From NCBI GenBank assembly GCA_036495715.1, contig DASXML010000010.1:1-64000 (forward strand): 64,000 nt of DNA, written 5' to 3'. Below are positions 43,434-52,242 of this stretch, in pieces (the first letter of the stretch is position 1; every line of letters starts with the position of its first letter). The notes below the pieces were generated by a model. That model made no database searches and had not been told where the DNA came from. It saw only the letters and a list, made by a program, of their open reading frames with translations. This stretch comes from Scandinavium sp036495715. Lineage in GTDB: Bacteria > Pseudomonadota > Gammaproteobacteria > Enterobacterales > Enterobacteriaceae. The position numbers and the translations under genes were made by a program.

Positions 43434-44450
43434 TTAGTCGGGATAACCCTGCGGATGGCGTGACTGCCAGTGCCAGGTGTCCTGTGCCATTTCGTCAAGA
43501 GTACGGGTTACGCGCCAGCCGAGTTCACGGTCAGCTTTGTTGGCATCAGCCCAATAGGCCGGAAGATCGCCATCGCGGCGCGGGGCGAAATGATGATTCA
43601 CCGGCTTGCCGCAGGCTTTGCTGAACGCGTTAACCACATCCAGCACACTGCTACCGACACCCGCACCAAGGTTATAAATATGCACGCCCGGTTGTGCGGC
43701 AAGTTTTTCCATTGCGGTAACGTGACCATCGGCCAAATCCATCACGTGGATGTAATCGCGCACGCCGGTGCCGTCTTCGGTTGGGTAGTCGTTGCCAAAG
43801 ATAGCCAGAGATTCGCGGCGGCCCACGGCAACCTGTGCGATATAGGGCATCAGGTTATTCGGAATGCCCTGCGGATCTTCGCCCATATCGCCTGACGGAT
43901 GTGCGCCGACCGGGTTGAAATAGCGCAGCAGCGCAATACTCCATTCCGGCTGTGCTTTTTGCAGATCGGCCAAAATTTGTTCGACCATCAGCTTGCTTTT
44001 GCCATACGGACTTTGCGGCGTGCCGGTGGGGAAACTTTCAGCATAGGGGATTTTAGGCTGGTCGCCGTAAACGGTGGCGGAAGAGCTGAAGATGAAGTTT
44101 TTGATGTTAGCGGCGCGCATCGCAGCAATCAGACGCAGCGTACCGTTAACGTTGTTATCGTAATACTCGAGCGGTTTAGCGACGGATTCGCCGACGGCTT
44201 TCAGGCCGGCGAAGTGGATCACGGTGTCAATCGCGTGATCGTGCAGCACTTCGGTCATCAGCGCTTCGTTGCGAATATCGCCTTCCACGAAAAGAGGTTG
44301 CTTGCCACCCAGACGTTCAATCACCGGTAACACGCTGCGCTTACTGTTACAGAGGTTATCCAGAATGATAACGTCGTGACCTTGTTTCAGTAATTGCACA
44401 CAAGTATGGCTGCCTATGTAACCGCTACCACCTGTAACCAATACTCTCAT
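43434..44450 (-). CDS. galE: UDP-glucose 4-epimerase
   Basis: Epimerises UDP-galactose to UDP-glucose with tightly bound NAD. The 338-residue short-chain dehydrogenase has the Rossmann motif TGGSGYIGSHT (about 6-16), catalytic Ser in FSSSATVYG and Tyr149-xxx-Lys153 in SPYGKSK. The start is the ATG at 44450; the frame extends upstream to 44492 through the promoter. The internal gal operator lies within its first codons. Confidence 0.98.
   Translation of the reverse strand: MRVLVTGGSGYIGSHTCVQLLKQGHDVIILDNLCNSKRSVLPVIERLGGKQPLFVEGDIRNEALMTEVLHDHAIDTVIHFAGLKAVGESVAKPLEYYDNNVNGTLRLIAAMRAANIKNFIFSSSATVYGDQPKIPYAESFPTGTPQSPYGKSKLMVEQILADLQKAQPEWSIALLRYFNPVGAHPSGDMGEDPQGIPNNLMPYIAQVAVGRRESLAIFGNDYPTEDGTGVRDYIHVMDLADGHVTAMEKLAAQPGVHIYNLGAGVGSSVLDVVNAFSKACGKPVNHHFAPRRDGDLPAYWADANKADRELGWRVTRTLDEMAQDTWHWQSRHPQGYPD
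44416..44431. promoter_or_regulatory. Internal gal operator (OI) inside galE
   Basis: Read on the minus strand, GTGGTAGCGGTTACAT is identical, as I recall it, to the E. coli internal operator bound by GalR/GalS. With OE it can form the repression loop. Confidence 0.85.
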
Positions 44451-44487
44451 TTTTCGCTCCGTTAAGCCTATGGTATGGAATAAGACT

Positions 44488-44544
44488 AGCATAACAGAGA
44501 TGAAAAAAGTGTGACATGGAATAGATTAGTGGAATCGTTTACAC
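44488..44544 (-). promoter_or_regulatory. gal promoter with external operator and CRP site
   Basis: On the minus strand the order is OE GTGTAAACGATTCCAC (44529-44544), CRP half-site region TTCCATGTCACAC (about 44507-44520), and the -10 TATGCT (44488-44493). This is the E. coli galE arrangement with only small changes, so regulation by CRP, GalR and GalS should be conserved. Confidence 0.85.
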
Positions 44545-44621
44545 AGCGTGAGTTCTTCTGAAACGACGGCAATTTTGCATTATAAATCAAGGCGGGTCAG
44601 AAGGGGGGATGCTCTTTATCT

Positions 44622-44646
44622 GAAAAGCGGGAGCGCATAGCTCCCG
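44622..44646 (-). terminator. Terminator after modF
   Basis: On the minus strand CGGGAGC-tatgc-GCTCCCG is followed by CTTTTCAGAT. It lies 10 bases after the modF stop. Confidence 0.8.
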
Positions 44647-44655
44647 AAGGGTCTG

Positions 44656-46125
44656 TCAGAGCTTGCCGATGGCGTACCCATAGCCATTGTCCTGGGTAAC
44701 AAACTCCAGCCGATGGGTGATGCAGTCTGGTGCGTCTTCGGCGTGATGGGAAACAAACAGCAACTGCGTTTTCCCTTCGCTAATCAATACGTCGATGAAA
44801 CGCCGTACCAACTGGCGGTTTAGCGGATCCAACCCCTGCAACGGCTCATCAAGGATCAGCAGCGTAGGGTGTTTAACCAACGCACGAACAATCAATGCCA
44901 GTCGTTGTTGTCCCCAGGAAAGGCTGTGGAACGGTGCATCGGCTGTACGGTTGTCAATGCCCAGAATTTCTAACCAGCCCTGCGCCAGTTTGTGTTGCTT
45001 GTCAGAAACCGCCTGATAAATGCCAATTGAATCGAAAAAGCCTGACAGGATCACATTGCGCACGTTTGTGCTGACACGGTAATCGAGGTGCAAACTGCTG
45101 CTGACATAGCCGATGTGCTTCTTGATATCCCAGATGGTTTCGCCACTGCCGCGACGGCGGCCAAACAGCGTTAAATCGTTACTGTAGCCCTGCGGGTGAT
45201 CGCCGGTCACAAGATTGAGCAGCGTGGATTTTCCCGCGCCGTTTGGCCCGATAATCTGCCAATGCTCGCCAGCATTAACCGTCCAACTGAGATCGTTGAT
45301 GATCGGTTTGTCGTTATACGACACGCTACCGTTGTTCAGCACAATACGCGGTTGATCTTCCGGTAATGAAAGACGGGCAGATGGGGCATCCGGCTCTGGC
45401 AGCGCGATCCCGGAAAGTTGTTCACTGTGCGCAAGTTGAGCAATCAGCGCCTGTTCGAGTAGCGCTTTTTTGGCTCCTGTTTCCAGTAATGTGCAGTCGG
45501 CCAACACACCAGCAAACTGCACGAAATCAGGAATTTCGTCAAAGCGGTTCAGCACCAGCACCAGAGTTAATCCGTCGTGATGCAGCGTGGCGAGAAGCTC
45601 GGCAAGCGCCTTGCGCGAGGTCACATCCAGACCATCAAAAGGCTCATCCAGAATCAACAAGTCCGGATTGCTCATCAGCGCCTGACACAGCAGCGTTTTA
45701 CGCGTTTCCCCTGTGGACAAGTATTTAAAGCGCCGGTCGAGCAACTGAGCGATACCAAAACGGTTCGCCAGCGCTGCGCAGCGGGCTGGGTCTTTCACCT
45801 CTTCCTGAATGATTTCGGCGGTAGTGCGCCCGGTGTCTTCTTCGCCCGGGCTAAGCATATCGGTGTTATTGCGCTGCCACTCGTCGCTGACCAGTTTTTG
45901 TAATTGCTCAAAGGAGAGGCGAGTGGTGCGCGTGAACTGGCTTTCACGGCTACCGTTCAACAGTGTCAGTTCGCCGGAGAGGGCGCGCGCCAGTGCGGAT
46001 TTCCCGCTGCCGTTGCTGCCCACGAAGGCCCAGGACTCACCTGAACGTAGCGTCAAATTTTCAATGGAGAGCGTTTTAGTATCGCTAAGACGAAACGTGC
46101 CTTGCGAAATTTGCAATGATGACAT
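44656..46125 (-). CDS. modF: ModF, duplicated ABC ATPase protein
   Basis: A 489-residue protein with two fused ABC ATPase domains, matching E. coli ModF (PhrA), linked to molybdate metabolism and not part of the ModABC pump. Domain 1: Walker A VGSNGSGKS (about 35-43), signature YLSTGE, Walker B LLILDEPFDGLD. Domain 2: Walker A GPNGAGKST (about 287-295), SLSWGQQRL, Walker B LLILDEPLQGLD. No membrane segments. In E. coli it follows modE directly; here a transporter gene and a terminator separate them. Confidence 0.94.
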   Translation of the reverse strand: MSSLQISQGTFRLSDTKTLSIENLTLRSGESWAFVGSNGSGKSALARALSGELTLLNGSRESQFTRTTRLSFEQLQKLVSDEWQRNNTDMLSPGEEDTGRTTAEIIQEEVKDPARCAALANRFGIAQLLDRRFKYLSTGETRKTLLCQALMSNPDLLILDEPFDGLDVTSRKALAELLATLHHDGLTLVLVLNRFDEIPDFVQFAGVLADCTLLETGAKKALLEQALIAQLAHSEQLSGIALPEPDAPSARLSLPEDQPRIVLNNGSVSYNDKPIINDLSWTVNAGEHWQIIGPNGAGKSTLLNLVTGDHPQGYSNDLTLFGRRRGSGETIWDIKKHIGYVSSSLHLDYRVSTNVRNVILSGFFDSIGIYQAVSDKQHKLAQGWLEILGIDNRTADAPFHSLSWGQQRLALIVRALVKHPTLLILDEPLQGLDPLNRQLVRRFIDVLISEGKTQLLFVSHHAEDAPDCITHRLEFVTQDNGYGYAIGKL

Positions 46126-46218
46126 TGTGTATCCCGTTTATTGCAGCGAGTTTTTATCAGGGATACGTCTTATGGCGAGCAAAGTCAAGCCATCCCGCGT
46201 TGGGCATAGAAGAGGAGA

Positions 46219-46249
46219 TAAAAAATGCCGCCCTGAAGAAGGCGGCATT
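46219..46249 (-). terminator. Terminator between the BCCT gene and modF
   Basis: AATGCCGCC (46224-46232) and GGCGGCATT (46241-46249) form a 9-bp stem; on the minus strand it is followed by TTTTTATC. It lies 10 bases after the BCCT gene stop, so modF probably needs its own promoter in the 130 bp beyond. Confidence 0.85.
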
Positions 46250-46258
46250 GTGAAAGGG

Positions 46259-48256
46259 TTAGCGAACCAGATGTAAGAAGTGAAGATGTTTTTCGTACTG
46301 GTCGAGAATATCGTTAATCAGCTGTTCCTGATTCCAGCCCATCACGTCGTAATTCTGACCGCCTTCTTTCAGGTGGATTTCCGCGCGGTAATACTTGTGC
46401 TGTTCGGACGATTGCTCATCGCTATCCAGACCGCCCAGAGCGAACGCCGGAGAACTGTAACCGCGCAATCTGACTTCATAGATGAAGTTCAGCTCATCCC
46501 CTAAATTCACCTCAAAACGAAGGTGATCTTCAGCTGAAATATCAATGTCGCTGTGGGTTCCTTGCTTGTTGAGCTCTTCCTGCACCAGCGTCATCGCTGG
46601 CTGAATCACCTCATCCATAAAACGTTTTACTAACGAACGTCTTGGCAGATGCGCGATGTTACGCAGTCTGCGCTGCCACGGAATGGGGTTACGCGCCGCC
46701 GTAGGTGCGATTGTGGCCATATTTTGGCTGTCGCGCTTGGTGATGTCGCGACGAAGCGCTTTAAACAAGCCGTATATCGACACCAGCAAAATCATCGAAA
46801 ACGGTAGCGCACTGGCTATCGTCACGGTTTGCAGTGCGCTCAGGCCACCCACAATCAACAGCACCACGGCGACAATACCCATCAGTGCCGCCCAGAAAAT
46901 ACGCTGCCAGATTGGCGTATCGCTCGACCCGCCAGAAGCCAGCGTATCCACCACCATGGCGCCTGAATCTGCGGACGTCACAAAGAAGACGATAACCATC
47001 GCCATGGCAATAAACGACAGTACGCTGGAGAACGGGAAATGCTCAAGGAAGTTAAACAGCGCCAGTGCGGTATCGGTTTGCACCGTCGTCGCGAGATCTT
47101 TTGCGCCTTTATTCATGATGAAATAAATGGCGCTGTTACCGAAAACGGTCATCCATAACAGGGTGAAGCCCGCCGGAACAAACAGCACGCCGGTCACGAA
47201 TTCGCGGATGGTTCTGCCGCGCGACACGCGGGCGATAAACATACCAACAAAAGGAGACCACGAGAGCCACCAGCCCCAATAGAGCAGGGTCCAGCCGCCT
47301 AGCCAGTTGGTGGATTTCGGCTCATAGGCATAAAGATTGAAGGTTTTGCTGACCAGTTCTGACAGGTAACCGCCGGTGTTTTCCACAAAGGATTTCAGCA
47401 GCAGAACGGTCGGGCCGAGCAGCATCACCAGCACCAGCAACAACAGGGCGAGGCTTAAGTTTATTTCAGAAAGAATGCGAATGCCTTTATCGAGCCCGGA
47501 CACCACCGACAGGGTCGCCAGCGCGGTGATCACGACGATTAAAATCACCTGCACTGTTTCGTTAACCGGCACGCCGAACAAGTGGTGCAGCCCCGCGTTG
47601 ACCTGTAAAACGCCATAGCCGAGCGAGGTCGCCACGCCGAAAACAGTGCCGATGACGGCAAAAATATCAACGGCGTGTCCGATCGGCCCGTAAATACGAT
47701 CGCCGATAATCGGATACAGCGCTGAGCGCAGCGTCAGAGGAAGTCCGTGACGGTAGCTGAAGTAGGCCAGAATCAGCGCGACGATGGCATAAATCGCCCA
47801 CGCGTGAAGACCCCAGTGGAAGAAGGTCAGGCGCATCGCCTGCTTCGCGGCTTCAATCGTTTCGGGCGTGCCGACGGGTGGATTAAGGTAGTGCATGACA
47901 GGTTCTGCCACGCCAAAGAACATCAGGCCGATGCCCATGCCGGCGGAAAACAGCATCGCAAACCAGGAGCGATAGCTGAAGTCAGGCTCTGCGTGATCCG
48001 GGCCAAGCTTAATATCACCGTAGCGGGAAAGACCCAGAAACGTCACGCTCATCAAAATGAGGGCAACGGCCAGAACATAGAACCAGCTGGCGTTGGTGAA
48101 AATTTGCTGCTGCAGCAGTTTAAAGTTTTTATCGGCAACGTCAGGAAACAGCGCTGCAAAGCCGACTAAAAGAAAAATCAAAATTGCCGAGGTAAAGAAA
48201 ACCGGCTTATTAATCTTGCTGGAGGATGGTTTAAGGGGGGTATCTTGTTCACTCAT
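46259..48256 (-). CDS. BCCT-family transporter (BetT-like)
   Basis: A 665-residue inner-membrane carrier for quaternary ammonium solutes such as choline or betaine. Twelve helices span about 20-510, followed by a long cytoplasmic C-terminal tail (about 510-665) like that of BetT. The substrate aromatic box is in WGWWLSWSPFVGMFIARVSRGRTI. The helix-3 glycine stretch reads GMGIGLMFFGVAEP; E. coli BetT has Asp in place of the last Gly of GIG, so coupling may resemble sodium-driven BetP. I use the ATG at 48256 (MSEQDTPLK); an ATG at 48268 would add MNVV and neither has a strong ribosome site. Choline versus betaine is undecided. Confidence 0.82.
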   Translation of the reverse strand: MSEQDTPLKPSSSKINKPVFFTSAILIFLLVGFAALFPDVADKNFKLLQQQIFTNASWFYVLAVALILMSVTFLGLSRYGDIKLGPDHAEPDFSYRSWFAMLFSAGMGIGLMFFGVAEPVMHYLNPPVGTPETIEAAKQAMRLTFFHWGLHAWAIYAIVALILAYFSYRHGLPLTLRSALYPIIGDRIYGPIGHAVDIFAVIGTVFGVATSLGYGVLQVNAGLHHLFGVPVNETVQVILIVVITALATLSVVSGLDKGIRILSEINLSLALLLLVLVMLLGPTVLLLKSFVENTGGYLSELVSKTFNLYAYEPKSTNWLGGWTLLYWGWWLSWSPFVGMFIARVSRGRTIREFVTGVLFVPAGFTLLWMTVFGNSAIYFIMNKGAKDLATTVQTDTALALFNFLEHFPFSSVLSFIAMAMVIVFFVTSADSGAMVVDTLASGGSSDTPIWQRIFWAALMGIVAVVLLIVGGLSALQTVTIASALPFSMILLVSIYGLFKALRRDITKRDSQNMATIAPTAARNPIPWQRRLRNIAHLPRRSLVKRFMDEVIQPAMTLVQEELNKQGTHSDIDISAEDHLRFEVNLGDELNFIYEVRLRGYSSPAFALGGLDSDEQSSEQHKYYRAEIHLKEGGQNYDVMGWNQEQLINDILDQYEKHLHFLHLVR

Positions 48257-48480
48257 AACTACGTTCATTCCATTTTTGTAAGATTATCGCCCTGAATAAT
48301 TGAGACGTACTATGTGTTATAGGGTAGCAAAATATGCGGCCTGGTGCAGGCTAAGCGGCCCCGAATCATCCTTTTCATCAATATTATTGTGCAGAAAACG
48401 TCATGTTCGCGGTTTTTTAACGAGGAGTGTCTGAAAAAGACAACGCTGCCGCAGAATGCGACAGCAGAAGGAAGGGCAAA

Positions 48481-49269
48481 TTAGCAAAGCGTCGCGAGGA
48501 TAACCCGATCGGCATTAAACCAGGCGATGGCCGGTTCGCCTTCCTGTAAATCGGCGGTGTCTTCTACCGGGATGGTGGCGCAGAGTACTTGTCCGTCAGG
48601 CAGATTCATCAACACTTCGCATTGCGCTTTGCCGCGCTCGATGTGGCTGATTACGCCCGAAAGCTGGTTGTCTGCGGCTGCGGCAATTTTTTCATCGCGC
48701 GTAATGCCGACCCAAGGCGCTTTCAGCAACACCAGCACTTCTTTGCCTTCTTCCAGCCCAAGGCGCTCGCCGCTTTGAGCGGTGATGGCCACTTTCAGAC
48801 GCGTTTCGCCATCGGCCAGCAGCACGTCAACATGTTCCTGCACCTGCTGGTGGTCGCGGCGAGTGAGGGTGCCAAACCATTGGTTGCGGGCGCTGGTTTG
48901 CAGCGAGAAGCGAGATATGGCCGCCAGTAGACTGTTGAGCGGCAGGGCGTCGTCGTCGCTGAGCACGTCGAACGCTTTTTGCTGAATTTGCGCGAGCAGG
49001 TCATACAGCTGAATCAGGCGCTGTCCGTAGCGGGTGAGCACTGCGCCGCCGCCACCTTTGCCGCCGGTGGCTCGGTCAACCAACGGGTGTTCGCTGAGCT
49101 GATTCATCTCGTTAATAGCATCCCAGGCACTTTTGTAGCTGATCCCGGCATTCTTCGCTCCTTGGCTGATGGAGCCGGTGATGTCGATTTGCTTCAGCAG
49201 CGCAATGCGGCGCGGATCGGCAAAAAGACGCTGCTGGAGCTTGAGAGTAAGAAGAATTTCGGCCTGCAT
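48481..49269 (-). CDS. modE: Molybdate-dependent regulator ModE
   Basis: Represses modABC and activates molybdoenzyme genes when molybdate is bound. The 262-residue product has an N-terminal winged helix (about 20-95: GSISQGAKNAGISYKSAWDAI, ATGGKGGGGAVLTRYG) and two C-terminal Mop domains (SARNQWFGTL about 126 on, and ADNQLSGVISHIERG about 195 on). E. coli length; the frame extends upstream to 49326 but MQAEILLTL is the conserved start. Divergent from acrZ. Confidence 0.97.
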   Translation of the reverse strand: MQAEILLTLKLQQRLFADPRRIALLKQIDITGSISQGAKNAGISYKSAWDAINEMNQLSEHPLVDRATGGKGGGGAVLTRYGQRLIQLYDLLAQIQQKAFDVLSDDDALPLNSLLAAISRFSLQTSARNQWFGTLTRRDHQQVQEHVDVLLADGETRLKVAITAQSGERLGLEEGKEVLVLLKAPWVGITRDEKIAAAADNQLSGVISHIERGKAQCEVLMNLPDGQVLCATIPVEDTADLQEGEPAIAWFNADRVILATLC

Positions 49270-49396
49270 ATCAGAGTCCTGCTCAGGAGATAGGGTTTCG
49301 TGCAGCGGTATTATTGCACAGGGCACCGCACAAAAGGACAGTGAATTTCTGGATTATCAGGTTACAATAAGGGAATCACAATGTCTGGAGCTGACC

Positions 49397-49549
49397 ATGT
49401 TAGAGTTGTTGAAAAGTCTGGTATTTGCCTTAATCATGGTTCCCGTGGTGATGGCTATCATCCTGGGGCTGATTTACGGTCTGGGTGAAGTGTTTAACGT
49501 TCTGTCGAACGTCGGTCATAAAGATAACGACCGCCCGCAACATCATTGA
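49397..49549 (+). CDS. acrZ: AcrZ, small accessory protein of the AcrAB-TolC pump
   Basis: A 50-residue single-helix membrane protein that binds AcrB and changes its drug specificity. MLELLKSLVFALIMVPVVMA and the following ILGLIYGLGEVFN match E. coli AcrZ (49 residues); the cytoplasmic tail differs (HKDNDRPQHH). It has its own terminator. The neighbouring frame starting at 49169 is a read-through from modE's other strand. Confidence 0.93.
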   Translation: MLELLKSLVFALIMVPVVMAIILGLIYGLGEVFNVLSNVGHKDNDRPQHH

Positions 49550-49556
49550 TTTCGAG

Positions 49557-49583
49557 ACGCCCGGCACCGCCGGGCGTTTTTTT
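49557..49583 (+). terminator. Terminator after acrZ
   Basis: ACGCCCGGC (49557-49565) and GCCGGGCGT (49569-49577) form a perfect 9-bp stem with a 3-base loop, followed by a T-tract. Confidence 0.93.
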
Positions 49584-49672
49584 ATTCTCTCTTCGTATTT
49601 AAGTTCCTCTTCTTCCTGCCGATATTACCTCTGCATTAACCCTATTTAGCACTGGGAAAAGCGGGGGCTTGC

Positions 49673-49696
49673 CGCTATATTGTTGCGTACATAACG
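49673..49696. promoter_or_regulatory. ModE operator of modABC
   Basis: CGCTATAT followed by TGTTGCGTACATAACG closely matches the known ModE site (CGTTATAT ... ACATAACG). It overlaps the expected promoter about 20 bp before the modA start. Confidence 0.85.
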
Positions 49697-49715
49697 ATAT
49701 TCACTGGAGTCAAAG

Positions 49716-50495
49716 ATGAAACGTACAGGGTTACGCCTTATTGCGAGCGCTACATTATCCCTTGCTGTTGTGGGTCACGCGGCCGCCGCAGATGCGGGCA
49801 AAATCACTGTTTTCGCGGCAGCCTCGCTGACCAACGCGATGCAGGACATTGCGAAAGAATATAAAAAAGAGAAGGGCGTCGATGTTGTCTCTTCTTTTGC
49901 CTCTTCTTCCACGCTGGCACGCCAGATTGAAGCCGGCGCACCGGCTGACCTGTTCATCTCTGCGGACCAGAAATGGATGGATTACGCGGTAGAGAAAAAA
50001 GCGATGGACACGGCAACCCGTGAAACGCTGCTCGGTAACAGCCTGGTGGTTGTCGCGCCAAAAGCGAGCGAACAGGGTGAAGTTGCCATTGATGCGAAAA
50101 CCAACTGGACCAGCCTGCTGAAAGGCGGTCGTCTGGCGGTCGGCGATCCGGACCATGTTCCTGCGGGCATCTACGCGAAAGAAGCATTACAGAAACTGGG
50201 TGCATGGGATACGCTGTCACCGAAACTGGCTCCGGCCGAAGACGTGCGCGGCGCGCTGGCGCTGGTGGAACGTAACGAAGCGCCGCTGGGTATCGTTTAC
50301 GGTTCTGATGCCGTTGCCAGCAAAGGCGTGAAAGTGGTCGGAACCTTCCCGGAAGACTCGCACAAAAAAGTTGAATACCCGGTTGCCATTACCGACGGGC
50401 ATAACAATGCCACGGTAAAAGCCTTTTACGATTACCTGAAAACCCCTCAGGCATCAGCCATCTTTAAACAGTACGGATTTACTACGCACGAATGA
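49716..50495 (+). CDS. modA: Molybdate-binding periplasmic protein
   Basis: Captures molybdate or tungstate for the ModBC transporter. The 259-residue precursor has a signal peptide ending HAAAADA and the family core KITVFAAASLTNAMQDIA, FASSSTLARQIEAGAPADLFIS and GDPDHVPAGIYAKEAL, which contain the oxyanion ligands. Its last codon overlaps the modB start by 4 nt (ATGA). Confidence 0.98.
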   Translation: MKRTGLRLIASATLSLAVVGHAAAADAGKITVFAAASLTNAMQDIAKEYKKEKGVDVVSSFASSSTLARQIEAGAPADLFISADQKWMDYAVEKKAMDTATRETLLGNSLVVVAPKASEQGEVAIDAKTNWTSLLKGGRLAVGDPDHVPAGIYAKEALQKLGAWDTLSPKLAPAEDVRGALALVERNEAPLGIVYGSDAVASKGVKVVGTFPEDSHKKVEYPVAITDGHNNATVKAFYDYLKTPQASAIFKQYGFTTHE

Positions 50496-51181
50496 TATTG
50501 ACCGATCCCGAATGGCAGGCGGTACTGCTGAGCCTGAAAGTTTCATCCCTGGCGGTGGTGTTCAGCTTGCCTTTTGGGATCTTCTTTGCCTGGCTGCTGG
50601 TGCGGCGTAATTTCCCGGGCAAAGCGCTACTCGACAGTCTTATTCATCTTCCTCTCGTGTTGCCTCCGGTGGTGGTCGGCTATTTATTGCTGATTGCCAT
50701 GGGGCGACGCGGGTTTATCGGCGCCTGGCTGTATGACTGGTTTGGTCTGACGCTGGCCTTTAGCTGGCGCGGCGCGGTGCTGGCGGCGGCGGTGATGTCC
50801 TTCCCGTTAATGGTACGTGCTATTCGTCTGGCGCTGGAAGGCGTGGATATCAAGCTCGAACAGGCGGCCCGCACCCTCGGTGCCGGGCGCTGGCGGGTGT
50901 TTTTCACTATCACTATGCCGTTAATGCTGCCGGGAATTATCGTTGGCACCGTGCTGGCCTTTGCCCGTTCGCTTGGCGAATTCGGCGCGACCATCACCTT
51001 TGTGTCAAATATTCCAGGTGAAACGCGCACCATTCCCTCGGCGATGTATACGCTAATTCAGACGCCGGGTGGCGAAGGGGCGGCCGCACGGCTGTGCCTG
51101 ATTTCCATCGTGCTGGCGCTGGTTTCCCTGTTGATATCGGAATGGCTGGCGCGACTCAGCCGTGAGCGGATAGGGAAATAA
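50492..51181 (+). CDS. modB: Molybdate ABC transporter permease
   Basis: Inner-membrane permease, 229 residues, five predicted helices. The ATPase-coupling EAA loop is LEQAARTLGAGRWRVFFTITMPL (with A and G at the conserved places). It overlaps modA by 4 nt and is followed by modC after 2 nt. Confidence 0.97.
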   Translation: MILTDPEWQAVLLSLKVSSLAVVFSLPFGIFFAWLLVRRNFPGKALLDSLIHLPLVLPPVVVGYLLLIAMGRRGFIGAWLYDWFGLTLAFSWRGAVLAAAVMSFPLMVRAIRLALEGVDIKLEQAARTLGAGRWRVFFTITMPLMLPGIIVGTVLAFARSLGEFGATITFVSNIPGETRTIPSAMYTLIQTPGGEGAAARLCLISIVLALVSLLISEWLARLSRERIGK

Positions 51182-51183
51182 TT

Positions 51184-52242
51184 ATGCTGGAACTCAATTT
51201 CACGCAAACGCTCGGTAACCACACGCTGAGCATCAATGAAGCGCTTCCGGCGTCAGGGATCACGGCCGTGTTTGGCGTATCGGGAGCCGGGAAAACATCA
51301 CTGATTAACGCGATTAGCGGGCTGACCCAACCTCAGCAAGGGCGCATTGTCCTCAATGGGCGAGTGTTAAACGACGCGGAGCAAAAGATTTGCCTGTCGC
51401 CGGAAAAGCGCCACGTCGGTTATGTATTCCAGGATGCGCGCCTGTTTCCGCATTACAAAGTGCGCGGCAATCTGCGCTACGGCATGGCGAAAAGCATGGC
51501 CGGGCAGTTCGACAAACTGGTGTCATTGCTTGGCATTGAAGCGTTGCTGGACCGTCTGCCCGGAAGCCTTTCCGGCGGCGAAAAACAGCGTGTCGCCATT
51601 GGCCGCGCGCTGCTGACCGCGCCAGAGTTGCTGTTGCTCGACGAGCCACTGGCCTCGCTGGACATTCCACGTAAACGCGAACTGCTTCCATATCTGCAGC
51701 GTCTGGCGCGTGAAATCAACATCCCAATGCTGTACGTCAGCCATTCGCTGGACGAAATTCTGCATCTGGCCGACAAAGTGCTTGTGCTGGAAGAAGGCAG
51801 TGTTAAAGCGTTTGGCAATCTGGAAGAGGTGTGGGGCAGCAGCGTGATGCACCCGTGGCTGCCGCAGGATCAGCAGAGCAGCATTCTGAAAGTGACGGTG
51901 CTGGAGCATCATCCGCATTATGCGATGACCGCACTCGCGCTGGGCGATCAGCATATCTGGGTCAGTAAACTTGAACGTCCAGAACAATCATCCGTGCGCA
52001 TCCGTATTCAGGCGTCCGATGTGTCATTGGTGCTTCAGCCACCGGTTCAAACCAGCATTCGCAACGTGCTGCGCGCGAAAGTCGTGCAGTGTTACGACAA
52101 CAATGGTCAGGTGGAAGTGCAACTGGAAGTGGGCGGGCGCACGCTGTGGGCGCGCATCAGTCCGTGGGCCCGCGATGACCTGGCGGTGAAGCCAGGTCAG
52201 TGGTTATACGCACAGATAAAAAGCGTATCCATTACCGCCTGA
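51184..52242 (+). CDS. modC: Molybdate ABC transporter ATPase
   Basis: Energises ModB2. The 352-residue product has Walker A GVSGAGKTS (about 30-38), Q-loop YVFQDARLFPH, signature LSGGEKQR, Walker B LLLLDEPLASLD and H-loop YVSHSLDE, then a C-terminal Mop-type domain (about 285-352) that can bind molybdate. E. coli length. Its TGA is directly followed by the convergent ybhA stop. Confidence 0.97.
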   Translation: MLELNFTQTLGNHTLSINEALPASGITAVFGVSGAGKTSLINAISGLTQPQQGRIVLNGRVLNDAEQKICLSPEKRHVGYVFQDARLFPHYKVRGNLRYGMAKSMAGQFDKLVSLLGIEALLDRLPGSLSGGEKQRVAIGRALLTAPELLLLDEPLASLDIPRKRELLPYLQRLAREINIPMLYVSHSLDEILHLADKVLVLEEGSVKAFGNLEEVWGSSVMHPWLPQDQQSSILKVTVLEHHPHYAMTALALGDQHIWVSKLERPEQSSVRIRIQASDVSLVLQPPVQTSIRNVLRAKVVQCYDNNGQVEVQLEVGGRTLWARISPWARDDLAVKPGQWLYAQIKSVSITA

